From assembly GCA_003542655.1 (NCBI GenBank), contig DPKF01000095.1:1-11916 (forward strand): a DNA stretch of 11,916 nucleotides, given 5' to 3'. Positions 1 to 8,400 of the stretch are shown in pieces; within the stretch, counting starts at the first letter, position 1; every line of letters starts with the position of its first letter. The position numbers and the translations under genes were made by a program. The notes under the pieces are model-generated. The model ran no database searches. It was not told where the DNA came from and saw nothing but the letters and a program-made list of their open reading frames with translations. Origin of the DNA: Holosporales bacterium (GTDB taxonomy: Bacteria; Pseudomonadota; Alphaproteobacteria; Paracaedibacterales; UBA11393).

Positions 1-1
1 A

Positions 2-46
2 TGTGAAAAAATAGTGAAAGATGCAGGTTTGTTTATTTTAGAATAA
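2..46 (+). CDS. Possible 3' end of an upstream gene (partial)
   Basis: Frame 2 is open from the window edge to TAA at 44-46 and reads CEKIVKDAGLFILE, an amphipathic, protein-like C-terminus. The other two forward frames stop at once (TGA at 4-6, TAG at 12-14). Only 14 residues are visible, so neither identity nor reality can be settled; the previous bases of the contig would decide. No clear terminator hairpin follows it. Confidence 0.25.
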   Translation, partial: CEKIVKDAGLFILE

Positions 47-237
47 AAAATAAAACAGACGTCAGATGACATGGTTGCCTTGAAGCCGGATAAAAAACGA
101 ATTTTAAACGCTGGCGACAACTTATTTGTATAATAAGATCGTTCTTCTTTCTCTTTTGTTCCTTGCAAGCGTTGTGCAACTTCAAAATCAAGAAGAATAT
201 TTAACAGATTTCAGGAAAGGATTGATAGTGTCTATCC

Positions 238-420
238 TTAGGTGTGATAGGTTGCATTAAAATTGGTTCTTATGTTCAGCAAATTCTCTTTCATAGTTAA
301 ATCAGTGTCTTGCACACTTGCTTGTGGCGCATTCTGATTTTTATTAAAATTCTGCGATCGTGCGCATTCCATGGTTTTTGGTGCTATTATATTTATTTCA
401 GCACTGCCAAGAACCATCAT
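238..420 (-). CDS. Doubtful small ORF or gene remnant, 60 aa
   Basis: This minus-strand frame runs from an ATG pair at 420-415 to TAA at 240-238. The predicted peptide (starting MMVLGSAEINIIAPK) has a balanced, hydrophilic composition with codon use like the neighbours, unlike the Cys/Phe-rich shadow on the plus strand. There is no clear Shine-Dalgarno; the frame stays open further upstream into msbA, where it becomes a plain shadow. A second minus frame is open from about 210 to the window start, so this could be one fragment of a frameshifted gene. No family recognised. It may equally be chance. Confidence 0.18.
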   Translation of the reverse strand: MMVLGSAEINIIAPKTMECARSQNFNKNQNAPQASVQDTDLTMKENLLNIRTNFNATYHT

Positions 421-453
421 GTTTATGAAGTTGCCCAATTTATCCCGACAGAC

Positions 454-468
454 AACATAATTTATGTT
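454..468. promoter_or_regulatory. Perfect 7-base dyad in the msbA upstream region
   Basis: AACATAA and TTATGTT flank a single T, a perfect inverted repeat about 50 bases before the chosen msbA start. It sits where a promoter would be expected, close to AT-rich -10-like boxes (TATATT at 481 and 488). The shape fits a small operator, but AT-rich DNA produces such dyads by chance and no regulator is known here. Confidence 0.25.
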
Positions 469-517
469 AAAATGGATTGGTATATTGTATATTTTAAAAC
501 GCTTTAGGTCTAGACAC

Positions 518-2266
518 ATGAAATCCATTGAAACGTCAAACATGATTATCTTAAAAAGGTTATTCAGGGAACATATCTTAACATATAAAAGGCGTTTGGG
601 GTATGCTTGCCTATGCATGATAATCGCTGCATTATCAACAGCTGCACTGCCATTTTTAATTAAAGACGTTTTTGATGATGTTTTTACAAAAGGCGATATC
701 AAACAACTTATTATTTTTTGCGGCACTGTTTTATTGGCTTTTATTTGTAAAGGGCTTGCTTCTTACGGTGAATCCGTTCTGATGACTTGGGTTGGACAAA
801 AAGTAATATCAGATATTCAAAATCGTTTATTTAAACATCTGATGCAATTAGATTTACTTTTTTTTCATAATACAACAACGGGCGAATTGTTATCACGCTT
901 TACGAACGATGTTAATCTTATGCGTAATGCGTTTGCAAATACAACGTTAAGTTTAGGTAAAGACAGCATCACACTATTTGCCCTAATTGCGTTGATGTTT
1001 TACCGCGACCCAACACTTGCTGCCATTTCTTTTTTTGTTTTTCCAGCTGCTGTACTGCCCATTATTAAAATTGGGCGTCGCATGAAAAAAGTAACTTTTA
1101 ATACGCAAGAAATAACCGCCGATCTTACAAATCAACTGACACAAATATTTCAAGGAATGCGTGTTATTAAGTCTTATGGTACAGAAGCAAAAGAAGCTAA
1201 TCGTGCAGAAGGTACAATTTCTAATATTTTTAGCCTTATATATAAGGCAACACGCATTCGTTGTGCAGCACACCCTATTATAGAAACTATGGGCGGTGTG
1301 GCAATCATCACGGTCATTGGTTATGGTGGCTGGCAAGTCGCCCACAATGATCGCACAACCGGTGATTTCATATCATTTATCTTAGCGCTGATCTTAGCTT
1401 ACGAGCCATTAAAACGGTTAAGCAATTTAAATGCAAACTTACAAGAAGGGTTATCGGCTTCCTCTCGGGTTTTTGACGTATTAGATGTGCAGCCGCATAT
1501 TACATCACCAAAAAACGCTAAAATGCCCCTAAGTAATGAGCATACCATCACGTTTGATAAGACAACCTTTATGTATGAGGGTGGAAAAGTTGCACTTGAT
1601 AACTTAAATTTTAAAATTGAGTCAGGACAAACGGTCGCTTTTGTTGGGCCAAGTGGTGCTGGAAAATCCAGTCTTATTAATTTATTGCCTCGTTTTTACG
1701 ATGTAACAAAGGGGCGTATTTTATATAACGATATCCCTTTGCAGGACTATGATTTGAATTTTTTACGAAAAAAAATGGGGCTTGTTTCGCAAGAAATCAC
1801 TTTGTTTGATATGAATATTTATGACAATATTGCCTATGGTGTTGAAAATGCCACAATGGAACAGGTTATAGAGGCTGCCCAAAAAGCAGCGGCAGACGAC
1901 TTTATTACAGAGCTTTCTGATGGTTATCAAACGATGATTGGCGAAAATGGTGTACGTTTATCGGGCGGCCAACGTCAGCGCATAGCTATTGCCCGTGCCA
2001 TGCTTAAAAATGCGCCTATATTATTGCTGGATGAAGCAACATCTGCACTTGATACTGAATCAGAAAAAAAAGTACAAGCAGCACTTGATATTTTAATGGA
2101 AGGACGCACGACCCTCATGGTTGCCCATAGGTTATCAACAGTTGTGAATGCAGATGTTATTTATGTGCTGGATAAAGGGAAAATCGCTGAAAGTGGTGAT
2201 CATCAAACACTGATTAATCATCAAGGCATTTACGCAAATCTTTGGGCACAACAAAGCAAAAAATAG
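518..2266 (+). CDS. msbA: MsbA-type lipid A/phospholipid exporter (ABC transporter, fused TMD-NBD)
   Basis: This is an inner-membrane homodimeric flippase that moves lipid A-core across the membrane using ATP. From the ATG at 518 the protein is 582 residues, the same length as E. coli MsbA. An in-frame ATG at 464 would add 18 residues but has no ribosome site and overlaps the upstream dyad; AGG at 506-508 suits the 518 start. Six hydrophobic segments occupy roughly residues 28-310. The NBD shows Walker A GPSGAGKSS (377-385), Q-loop Gln425, signature LSGGQRQR (481-488), Walker B ILLLDEATSALD (Asp505, Glu506) and H-loop His537, so all catalytic parts are intact. Substrate is inferred from length and architecture; close multidrug half-transporters look alike. 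It stands alone, with a 164-base gap before the next gene. Confidence 0.9.
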   Translation: MKSIETSNMIILKRLFREHILTYKRRLGYACLCMIIAALSTAALPFLIKDVFDDVFTKGDIKQLIIFCGTVLLAFICKGLASYGESVLMTWVGQKVISDIQNRLFKHLMQLDLLFFHNTTTGELLSRFTNDVNLMRNAFANTTLSLGKDSITLFALIALMFYRDPTLAAISFFVFPAAVLPIIKIGRRMKKVTFNTQEITADLTNQLTQIFQGMRVIKSYGTEAKEANRAEGTISNIFSLIYKATRIRCAAHPIIETMGGVAIITVIGYGGWQVAHNDRTTGDFISFILALILAYEPLKRLSNLNANLQEGLSASSRVFDVLDVQPHITSPKNAKMPLSNEHTITFDKTTFMYEGGKVALDNLNFKIESGQTVAFVGPSGAGKSSLINLLPRFYDVTKGRILYNDIPLQDYDLNFLRKKMGLVSQEITLFDMNIYDNIAYGVENATMEQVIEAAQKAAADDFITELSDGYQTMIGENGVRLSGGQRQRIAIARAMLKNAPILLLDEATSALDTESEKKVQAALDILMEGRTTLMVAHRLSTVVNADVIYVLDKGKIAESGDHQTLINHQGIYANLWAQQSKK

Positions 2267-2430
2267 TTAAAATGCTGGGCTTGGTACGGATTTGTGTACG
2301 GTTTTTATTACATTGATAAACGCAATAAAAAAAAGTATGTAAATATTGCAGGTTAATCTTACTATCTTAATAAATTCTTAAGTATTCATAGGCTATTCTA
2401 AATGTAATACACAGGAAAAGGTATCTTTCC

Positions 2431-3060
2431 ATGAGAAAAATTTTAATATTATTATCGACATCATTTGTTCTTATTAGTGCATTTGAATCTTTATATGCAG
2501 ACGGTTCTATTGCATTATTTGGAAAAAGGCAAGTTGTTGCATCGCAAAATGCATTACTGCGTCAAACACAGCAACAAATGGACATAATTAATTCTAACCC
2601 AGAAGCTAAACTGGCGTATTTGCGTTCTATGCGCCAAGGACTTGGGGCAAAAGAAGAGATTGCCAGAGTGGCAGCTTTGCCACCTGAGCAGCGAGCAGAT
2701 GCACTTAAACAACTCTATGCAAGACTGCGTGCAGATAATCAAAATTTAAAGGGTAAACAAATGTCTATGTTTGGTGGTGGATCTGTTCCCGGTCTTCCTA
2801 ATTTTTCAGGGGGCTTAAGTTTACCCGGGATGCCGGACTTTGCAACAAATCAGATGAATAGTGAGGATAATGATGGGGAGTCTACCATGAATGATGTTGG
2901 ACTATATTATAGAGCGCAGCGTCTTTTAGCAACATCACCCACAGCTGAGGTGGGACCAGATGATTATATGGTAAGTCTGCGTCAAAATCGTTTAAATGCT
3001 GTTAGTGATGCAGAAACGAGCCCAGATGAAGTCCGTAATTTTATGAGACGGCGTAGATAA
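2431..3060 (+). CDS. Small exported protein of unknown function
   Basis: The 209-residue product starts with a classic Sec signal (MRKI, then a hydrophobic stretch to about residue 19, likely cut after LYA at residue 23). The mature part begins with a Gln/Ala/Leu-rich helical region (residues about 35-110, possible coiled coil), followed by a Gly/Pro/Phe-rich linker (113-137) in which VPGLPNF and LPGMPDF form a short imperfect repeat. An acidic patch and a hydrophilic tail ending MRRRR follow. There are no lipobox, transmembrane segments or catalytic motifs. A good ribosome site (AGGAAAAGG, 2413-2421) fixes the start. I recognise no family. It ends six bases from the facing MepB-family gene. 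A periplasmic or secreted structural or adaptor role would be inference only. Confidence 0.75.
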   Translation: MRKILILLSTSFVLISAFESLYADGSIALFGKRQVVASQNALLRQTQQQMDIINSNPEAKLAYLRSMRQGLGAKEEIARVAALPPEQRADALKQLYARLRADNQNLKGKQMSMFGGGSVPGLPNFSGGLSLPGMPDFATNQMNSEDNDGESTMNDVGLYYRAQRLLATSPTAEVGPDDYMVSLRQNRLNAVSDAETSPDEVRNFMRRRR

Positions 3061-3066
3061 TCATAT

Positions 3067-3555
3067 CTAAGAATAGAAGTGTCTGATACGGTTTGTATTT
3101 GATGTTTGATTCATAGTAAATGACTGAAAATATTTTAATTGCCATTTTTGCGTGTGTATGGCTTGTGTGCTTGTGACGATATCTAACGGATGGTAAACGC
3201 GCATAGCACATTTCCCTTTTTTGTTCTTTGATGACATGACACTGTGTTTAATCAAAGCAGATTTTGGAAAAATAAATTGACCAAAATGAGCATCTTTCTG
3301 TACATTCACCACAAACAAGTCTACCAGATCATCTTCATGAAAAGGAAGCGGTAAACTACCGTTAACGCGCTTCCAAAGTGTTACAAACTGCCCCAATTTT
3401 GTTGGTGTTGTTTTTGCAATACGAAAGATGACATGCTTCCCATTTACAATAAGTGAACATCCGCCGTAGTCTATAGAATTTTTATCCATAAAGGGCTCTG
3501 TGCATATTAATTCACATGGCGTATAGATAGCTTTTATCGTTTCGTAAATATCCAA
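3067..3555 (-). CDS. MepB family protein
   Basis: The 162-residue product carries the family hallmark string: a YGGCSLIVNGKHVIFRIAK block, then TPTKLGQFVTLWKR (about residues 51-64), an acidic PFHEDD segment, GQFIFPKSALI, a basic KKGKCAMRVYHP stretch and TQKWQLKYF near the end. These match MepB, named after the third gene of the Staphylococcus aureus mepRAB locus; its biochemical role is not established. There is no MepR/MepA partner here. The start codon is TTG (minus strand 3555-3553), only two bases after the ettA stop, with no clear ribosome site, which suggests translational coupling to ettA; the only alternative upstream is ATT, and the first internal ATG would cut off about 22 residues. 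Expression probably depends on the ettA promoter. Confidence 0.85.
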   Translation of the reverse strand: MDIYETIKAIYTPCELICTEPFMDKNSIDYGGCSLIVNGKHVIFRIAKTTPTKLGQFVTLWKRVNGSLPLPFHEDDLVDLFVVNVQKDAHFGQFIFPKSALIKHSVMSSKNKKGKCAMRVYHPLDIVTSTQAIHTQKWQLKYFQSFTMNQTSNTNRIRHFYS

Positions 3556-3557
3556 AA

Positions 3558-5237
3558 TTAACGCACTAAATGTTTATATTTGATGCGTGTTGGTTGATCA
3601 GCAGATGTGCCTAAACGTTTATGGCGATCAGCTTCGTAGGCCTGGTAATTTCCCTCAAACCATACAACTTGACTGTCACCCTCGAATGCTAAAATATGGG
3701 TCGCGATACGATCTAAGAAAAACCGATCATGGCTAATGACAATGGCGCAGCCTGCAAAGTTTAAAAGCCCTTCTTCAAGTGAACTTAACGTTTCAACATC
3801 TAAATCATTTGTTGGTTCATCTAATAATAATACGTTTCCGCCAGATTTTAATAATTTTGCAAGGTGCACACGGTTACGTTCTCCCCCTGAAAGTTGGGAT
3901 ACACGTTTTTGTTGGTCGCTTCCCTTAAAGTTAAAGAGGGAACAATATGCCCGGCTTGGTATGGGCCTTTTACCCAGCATAATTTCATCGTTGCCACCAG
4001 AAATTTCTTCCCAAACAGTTTTTGCATCGGCTAAGGCATCACGTACCTGATCAACGTAAGCCATCCGAACTGTATCACCGATACGAATAGTGCCTTTATC
4101 AGGTGTCTCTAAGCCAGCCATAATTTTTGACAATGTGGTTTTACCCGCACCATTTGGCCCGATCACACCAACAATACCACCTTTCGGTAAATTAAAGCTT
4201 AACGTATCAATTAAAAGCTGATCGTTATATCCCTTAACAATATCTGTTGCTTCAATTACAATATCACCAAGGCGTTCCCCGGGTGGAATGTGAATAGCAC
4301 CATCACCAGAGCCAGCTTCAAGGCTTTTATTCATTAATTCTTCATAAGATGAAATACGTGCTTTGCTTTTACTTTGACGGCCTTTAGGGGATTGTTTGAT
4401 CCACTCTAATTCACGTGCCAATTGTTTTTGTCTGGTTGATTCATGTTTGCTTTCAGTGGCCAAGCGTTTTTGTTTTTGCTCTAGCCAGCTAGAATAGTTG
4501 CCTTCATAAGGAATACCTTGTCCGCGGTCAAGTTCTAAAATCCAACCCACGACATTGTCTAAGAAATAACGATCGTGTGTTACTAAAATAACGGCACCTT
4601 TATATTCTTGAAGGTGGCGCTCCAGCCATGCCACAGATTCAGCGTCTAAGTGGTTGGTTGGTTCATCTAATAGCAGCAAATCTGGTTGAGCTAATAAAAG
4701 TTGGCAAAGTGCAACACGACGCTTTTCACCACCGGATAGATTTGTAACAGAAGCGTCACCCGATGGGCAACGAAGCGCATCCATTGCAATTTCTACTTTT
4801 CTGTCGATATTCCAAGCGTCAAGGGCATCTATTTTATCTTGAAGCGATCCTTGTTCTTCAAGTAGCGCATTCATTTCTTCGTCGGACATTTCTTCTGCAA
4901 ATTTGGCACTGACTTCATTGAAACGATCCATTAGATCTTTTACTTCTTTTAAGCCCAGCATAACATTTTCTGCGACTGTTAAATTTGGATCAAGTTCTGG
5001 CTCTTGCGGCAAATAACCAACAGTTGCACCGTCTGCAGAAAAAGCCTCTCCGTTAAATTCGGTATCAAGACCTGCCATAATTTTCATGATAGTTGATTTA
5101 CCAGCACCATTTGAGCCTATAATGCCAATTTTTGCGCCAGGGAAAAATGATAGATATATACCTTTTAAAGTTTCTTTACCACCTGGGTAAACTTTGGATA
5201 GGTTTTTGATAACATAAATATACTGATAAGATGCCAT
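3558..5237 (-). CDS. ettA: Energy-dependent translational throttle protein EttA (ABC-F)
   Basis: EttA is a soluble ABC-F ATPase that binds the ribosomal E site and gates the first elongation step according to the ADP/ATP ratio. The 559-residue length fits the family (about 555). Two ABC cassettes are visible: Walker A GSNGAGKST (41-49) and GPNGAGKTT (360-368), signatures LSGGEKRRV (167-175) and LSGGERNRV (449-457), Walker B LLLLDEPTNHLD (187-198) and VLLLDEPTNDLD (469-480), and switch histidines in THDR and SHDR. The short arm insertion characteristic of EttA lies at about 95-140 and the basic inter-domain linker at about 245-325. There are no membrane segments. ATG at 5237 is the natural start, though its ribosome site is weak. 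It leads a two-gene unit with the MepB-family gene. Confidence 0.95.
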   Translation of the reverse strand: MASYQYIYVIKNLSKVYPGGKETLKGIYLSFFPGAKIGIIGSNGAGKSTIMKIMAGLDTEFNGEAFSADGATVGYLPQEPELDPNLTVAENVMLGLKEVKDLMDRFNEVSAKFAEEMSDEEMNALLEEQGSLQDKIDALDAWNIDRKVEIAMDALRCPSGDASVTNLSGGEKRRVALCQLLLAQPDLLLLDEPTNHLDAESVAWLERHLQEYKGAVILVTHDRYFLDNVVGWILELDRGQGIPYEGNYSSWLEQKQKRLATESKHESTRQKQLARELEWIKQSPKGRQSKSKARISSYEELMNKSLEAGSGDGAIHIPPGERLGDIVIEATDIVKGYNDQLLIDTLSFNLPKGGIVGVIGPNGAGKTTLSKIMAGLETPDKGTIRIGDTVRMAYVDQVRDALADAKTVWEEISGGNDEIMLGKRPIPSRAYCSLFNFKGSDQQKRVSQLSGGERNRVHLAKLLKSGGNVLLLDEPTNDLDVETLSSLEEGLLNFAGCAIVISHDRFFLDRIATHILAFEGDSQVVWFEGNYQAYEADRHKRLGTSADQPTRIKYKHLVR

Positions 5238-5272
5238 GTGTTGCTTTATTTAAAATTTTATCTTGTGCCTAA

Positions 5273-5278
5273 ATTATA
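5273..5278 (-). promoter_or_regulatory. -10 box for ettA
   Basis: The minus strand reads a consensus TATAAT here, 35 bases before the ettA ATG, giving an expected start near 5265 and a leader of about 28 bases. The -35 at 17 bases (TTTCTT) is poor, so promoter strength is uncertain. Confidence 0.4.
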
Positions 5279-5290
5279 GAGGAAATGATC

Positions 5291-5383
5291 ATGAAAAGAA
5301 AGGCATTAAAGTTTTTATTGTGCAGGCTTTCCGTCTTGAACTTAAGATACAAGGATTATTTGGAACAAATAATTGCAAGGTGA
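5291..5383 (+). CDS. Possible 30-residue small ORF upstream of the TIR/NB-ARC gene
   Basis: ATG at 5291 opens 30 codons to TGA at 5381-5383. It is preceded by AGAGGA (5278-5283) at seven bases, one of the best Shine-Dalgarno matches in the window. The peptide begins MKRKALKFLLCRLSVLNLR: basic, then hydrophobic, then a charged helix-like tail ending EQIIAR. An in-frame ATG at 5285 is too close to the ribosome site. It lies between ettA and the large gene and contains the perfect hairpin at 5355-5373, so it could be a leader peptide, a small toxin-like peptide or chance. No promoter clearly serves it, and the ettA promoter overlaps its ribosome site on the other strand. Confidence 0.3.
   Translation: MKRKALKFLLCRLSVLNLRYKDYLEQIIAR
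5355..5373. repeat. Perfect 8-base inverted repeat with 3-base loop
   Basis: ATTATTTG and CAAATAAT flank GAA. The element lies about 33 bases before the -35 box of the TIR/NB-ARC gene and inside the small ORF. It is a candidate operator or RNA hairpin; no T-run follows, so a terminator is unlikely. Confidence 0.4.
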
Positions 5384-5405
5384 TGAATCACAGCTATAAA
5401 ACCTT

Positions 5406-5434
5406 TTGCATTTTTTTCTATCCTTCGCTATAAA
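5406..5434 (+). promoter_or_regulatory. Sigma70-type promoter of the TIR/NB-ARC gene
   Basis: TTGCAT (5406-5411) and TATAAA (5429-5434) are separated by exactly 17 bases, the best housekeeping promoter match in the window. Transcription would start near 5441, giving a leader of about 31 bases. A second consensus -10 (TATAAT, 5441-5446) lies just downstream but has no fitting -35. Confidence 0.55.
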
Positions 5435-5471
5435 TGGATATATAATAAATTAAAAATTTGGGTAAACAGGT

Positions 5472-8400
5472 ATGGTTTATTCTTCAATAAGAAAAATATT
5501 ACTTTTTCTTTTTTGTATATCATCAGGACACATATACAGCAACGAAATGGAAGCTATTGATAGGCTTTATTTCAACTTTTTATCCACTATTGCCTTTAGC
5601 GAAGATGGGCCTACATGCGGTGTTAGTAAAGCGGCGAAAGATCCTTGTTCAGATTCTCAAAATTTAGTTATTGCAGCATTATGTGCCACAGGTCTAAAGG
5701 TAAAAAACGCTGAGTCTAATATATCCGTTTTTGGAAAACAATTTAATTTAGATAAATCTTTGAATGTAGGAGACAATACATCACCATTTATGGATCAGCT
5801 CGTTAGTTCACAATATGTGTTTATCTTATTTACAAAACGATTTAAAGAAAGATCTACAGACCCTTCAAGTGGTGCTAGCTATGAAATTAGCAAGCTGATG
5901 GCGCGTCTTTCTGCCGATCCAAGTGCAATTTCAGTTATAAATGGTTTTTTGCTAGATGGGAGAACAGAAGAATCGGTTCCTGACTGTTTAGCTGATCATC
6001 TTTATGCTGATACAACCGTAGAAGGTAAGTTTAATAAGACTCTTTTTTATACTTGGTATTTGGATGTTCTGGCGCAAAAAATTATGCCCGCTAAAAAAGA
6101 GATAATAAACCAATTTAAAGCGTCTGTTTTGAATTTTATAAAAAAAAACACAACACATAATTTTGTGTTTTCAGGTTTCTTTAATCAGACTTTTTTCCAA
6201 AGGCGTTATATTAATGCTTTAGATTACGTTACTTGTATTAGAAACAATCTCTGTAACCATCATATTTTTATGATAGAGGGGTTCCCTGGCATTGGTAAAA
6301 CAACACTTGCAAAGTTATATGCTAAAGATGCCCTTTCAATAGGGTGGTATGATCTAGCATTTTTTTTAGAATGTGAATCTGAAAATGCCTATCAAAAATC
6401 AATCAATAGTTTATATGATTTTTTTATCAAATTATATCCTCAATTCGATGATTCAATCACTTTAAAAGAGAGGATCTTTTTCTTGCAACGACACTTATTT
6501 TGTCGTGATAGAACCATACTATTGGTGTTTGACAACGTTTCAGATCAAAGTGATTACGAAAACTGGATTAGGCCCCTAATTAATGATCAAGACGGACATT
6601 TTTTAATAACATCCAGGAAATTAGAATCTGTTAGAGATGTTGCTCGCCTTGAAGGATTTTCTACACAAGAATCAATAACATATTTGGAAAAATACTTTTT
6701 AGAAAAACGGTACACATATACAGATCGTTCTTGCCTTGAGCGAGTTGCCCTGTGTGTTGAAAATCTCCCACTCGCTGTGGCACAAATTGCCAATTATATT
6801 GCAGGCCAGTTTCCTAAAATATCATTAGATAGCTTTTTAGAGCGGTTTCGAAATAAACAAAATGAAATTTTGCAGCAGGAAAATGATAGCAATAATGCTT
6901 TTAAAGTTGAGCATATTTCTGCGTATATTACATATTGTTTATGTAGGGAGGCCTTGAGTGATGATGCACAACATTTGTTAGACCTATTTTGCTTTCTGCA
7001 TGCAGAAAATATACCCTATATATTGTTTAGGTATTTTTTTACAACAGAATTTAATAAAAGATTGAAAAATTCTTGGTGCAATTTAAAACAATCAGGTCTT
7101 GTAGAAGATTATGGTGAAGATTTAATGTATTGTGCAAAAATACATAGATTATTCCAATCCATAGGCCGATTAGAAGCTATGGAAAATTCAAATGAGTTTG
7201 CTAGGATACAGAAAAATTTTTGGGAATCAAATCGTAAGTTTGAAATGTATATAGAAGATGAAACTATTGTAAGCTTAAAACAAAAAATTGCATTTTATAA
7301 TTTATTGGAATTTATTATTTTGCAGGTTGAAACGTTTAGAAAATATCTACCAGGAGAACAAGAGGAAGCATCTGTTGATTTCGGATCTGAAGGGTTCAGT
7401 ACGTTAAGGGATAAAATTTTTTTATCAATTAAAAAAGATCCCAGTTGTATCTTGCTGGAAAACGAAACAACACTGCAACCACCGGTATCCGAGGTAAATT
7501 CATATACTATGGATATGCTAGCCAGGCAATTCCTTAGAATATCAAAAGACGACTATCAAACCATTAAAACGCTTGCGTCGAATTTTGGATTTTCATCTAT
7601 AGAGTTAGACGATGTAATCGATACGATAGCATTTCTTCGTCCCATTATCAGTGATAAATCTTTACAAGATATTATGTTCAATTTTTCTGTGGAATTTTTA
7701 AAAAGAAAAATTCCAGATAATGAACGATTAAGATGTTTGACGGGCGTTGTTGAACTTCATAATTTTCTTAAAGACGGTAGAAGGTGCCCGATCAATCTGA
7801 GATTAATGTGGTCATTAAATCAAAAACCTTATAATTATACATTTAGCTATGCAGAAGATGGCTTTGATCAGGAATGTTTTGCCACAGCGTTATGGTCGTA
7901 TATTTATGCATTTATTATAGAACAACATCAACAGGGTAGGTATATCTCTATAACATTATCAACTGTTTTGGATCATTTGCAGGCAAATGAATGCGATGAT
8001 TTTTTAGATGATAAATATTTTATTATTCAAGATATTCTTGATGATGCTCAGATGCATTATGATGATCTAAAACAGCTTTTAAAGGTTGATTTTAGCAGAT
8101 TTACAACAAAAGAAAATTGGGATGATGTCTTTATGCACATCAGAAAACTGCCCCTTAGAAGATTTACATCTGATACAATTAAAGGTATTATATTCCGGCT
8201 GTTCACTTGTTCAAAGGAGAAAAGACGAGAGATTGGTAATTTGTTTTATATTATTACTGAATATATGTATCGTGACCCAGTATTTATTATCAATTTTATA
8301 GAGCTTTTAAAAAGAACTGAGGACGTTACTTATAAATTCACAGTGCTAAAGAAAGTCATTTTACCAACAATGGCCCCAGCTGACTTTGAACAGTTGCTCA

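Larger units (their letters stand above)
47..517. other. Long mostly non-coding spacer upstream of msbA
   Basis: No recognisable gene, tRNA or other RNA was seen in this 471-base stretch. It is AT-rich and holds a small inverted repeat at 217-239 (AAGGAT and ATCCTT arms, with an inner GATAG-tgt-CTATC hairpin at 224-236), a perfect 7-base dyad at 454-468, and AT-rich boxes (TATATT at 481 and 488) that could serve as -10 elements for msbA. On the minus strand two frames stay open in succession (420 to 238, then about 210 to the window edge). Both give protein-like residues without recognisable homology, so a decayed minus-strand gene is possible. Confidence 0.5.

Noticed and set aside
310..507. 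65-codon plus-strand frame before msbA
   Set aside because: Low-quality composition rich in Cys, Trp, Tyr and His, no ribosome site, and it overlaps the msbA upstream dyad.
464..517. Extended msbA start at 464
   Set aside because: Adds 18 residues not expected for MsbA, has no ribosome site, and the 518 start gives the family's exact length.
983..1345. 120-codon minus-strand frame inside msbA
   Set aside because: Antisense shadow of a conserved transporter; Cys/Phe/Asn-rich and without any family pattern.
2284..2310. GTACGG direct repeat followed by T-rich bases after msbA, as a terminator
   Set aside because: It is a direct, not inverted, repeat; only a 4-base GTAC pairing is possible, too weak to call.
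3736..4050. 104-codon plus-strand frame inside ettA
   Set aside because: Antisense of the second ABC cassette; Ser/Pro-rich shadow.
8086..8301. 71-codon plus-strand frame inside the TIR/NB-ARC gene
   Set aside because: Overlaps a clean long frame and has no ribosome site or independent support.
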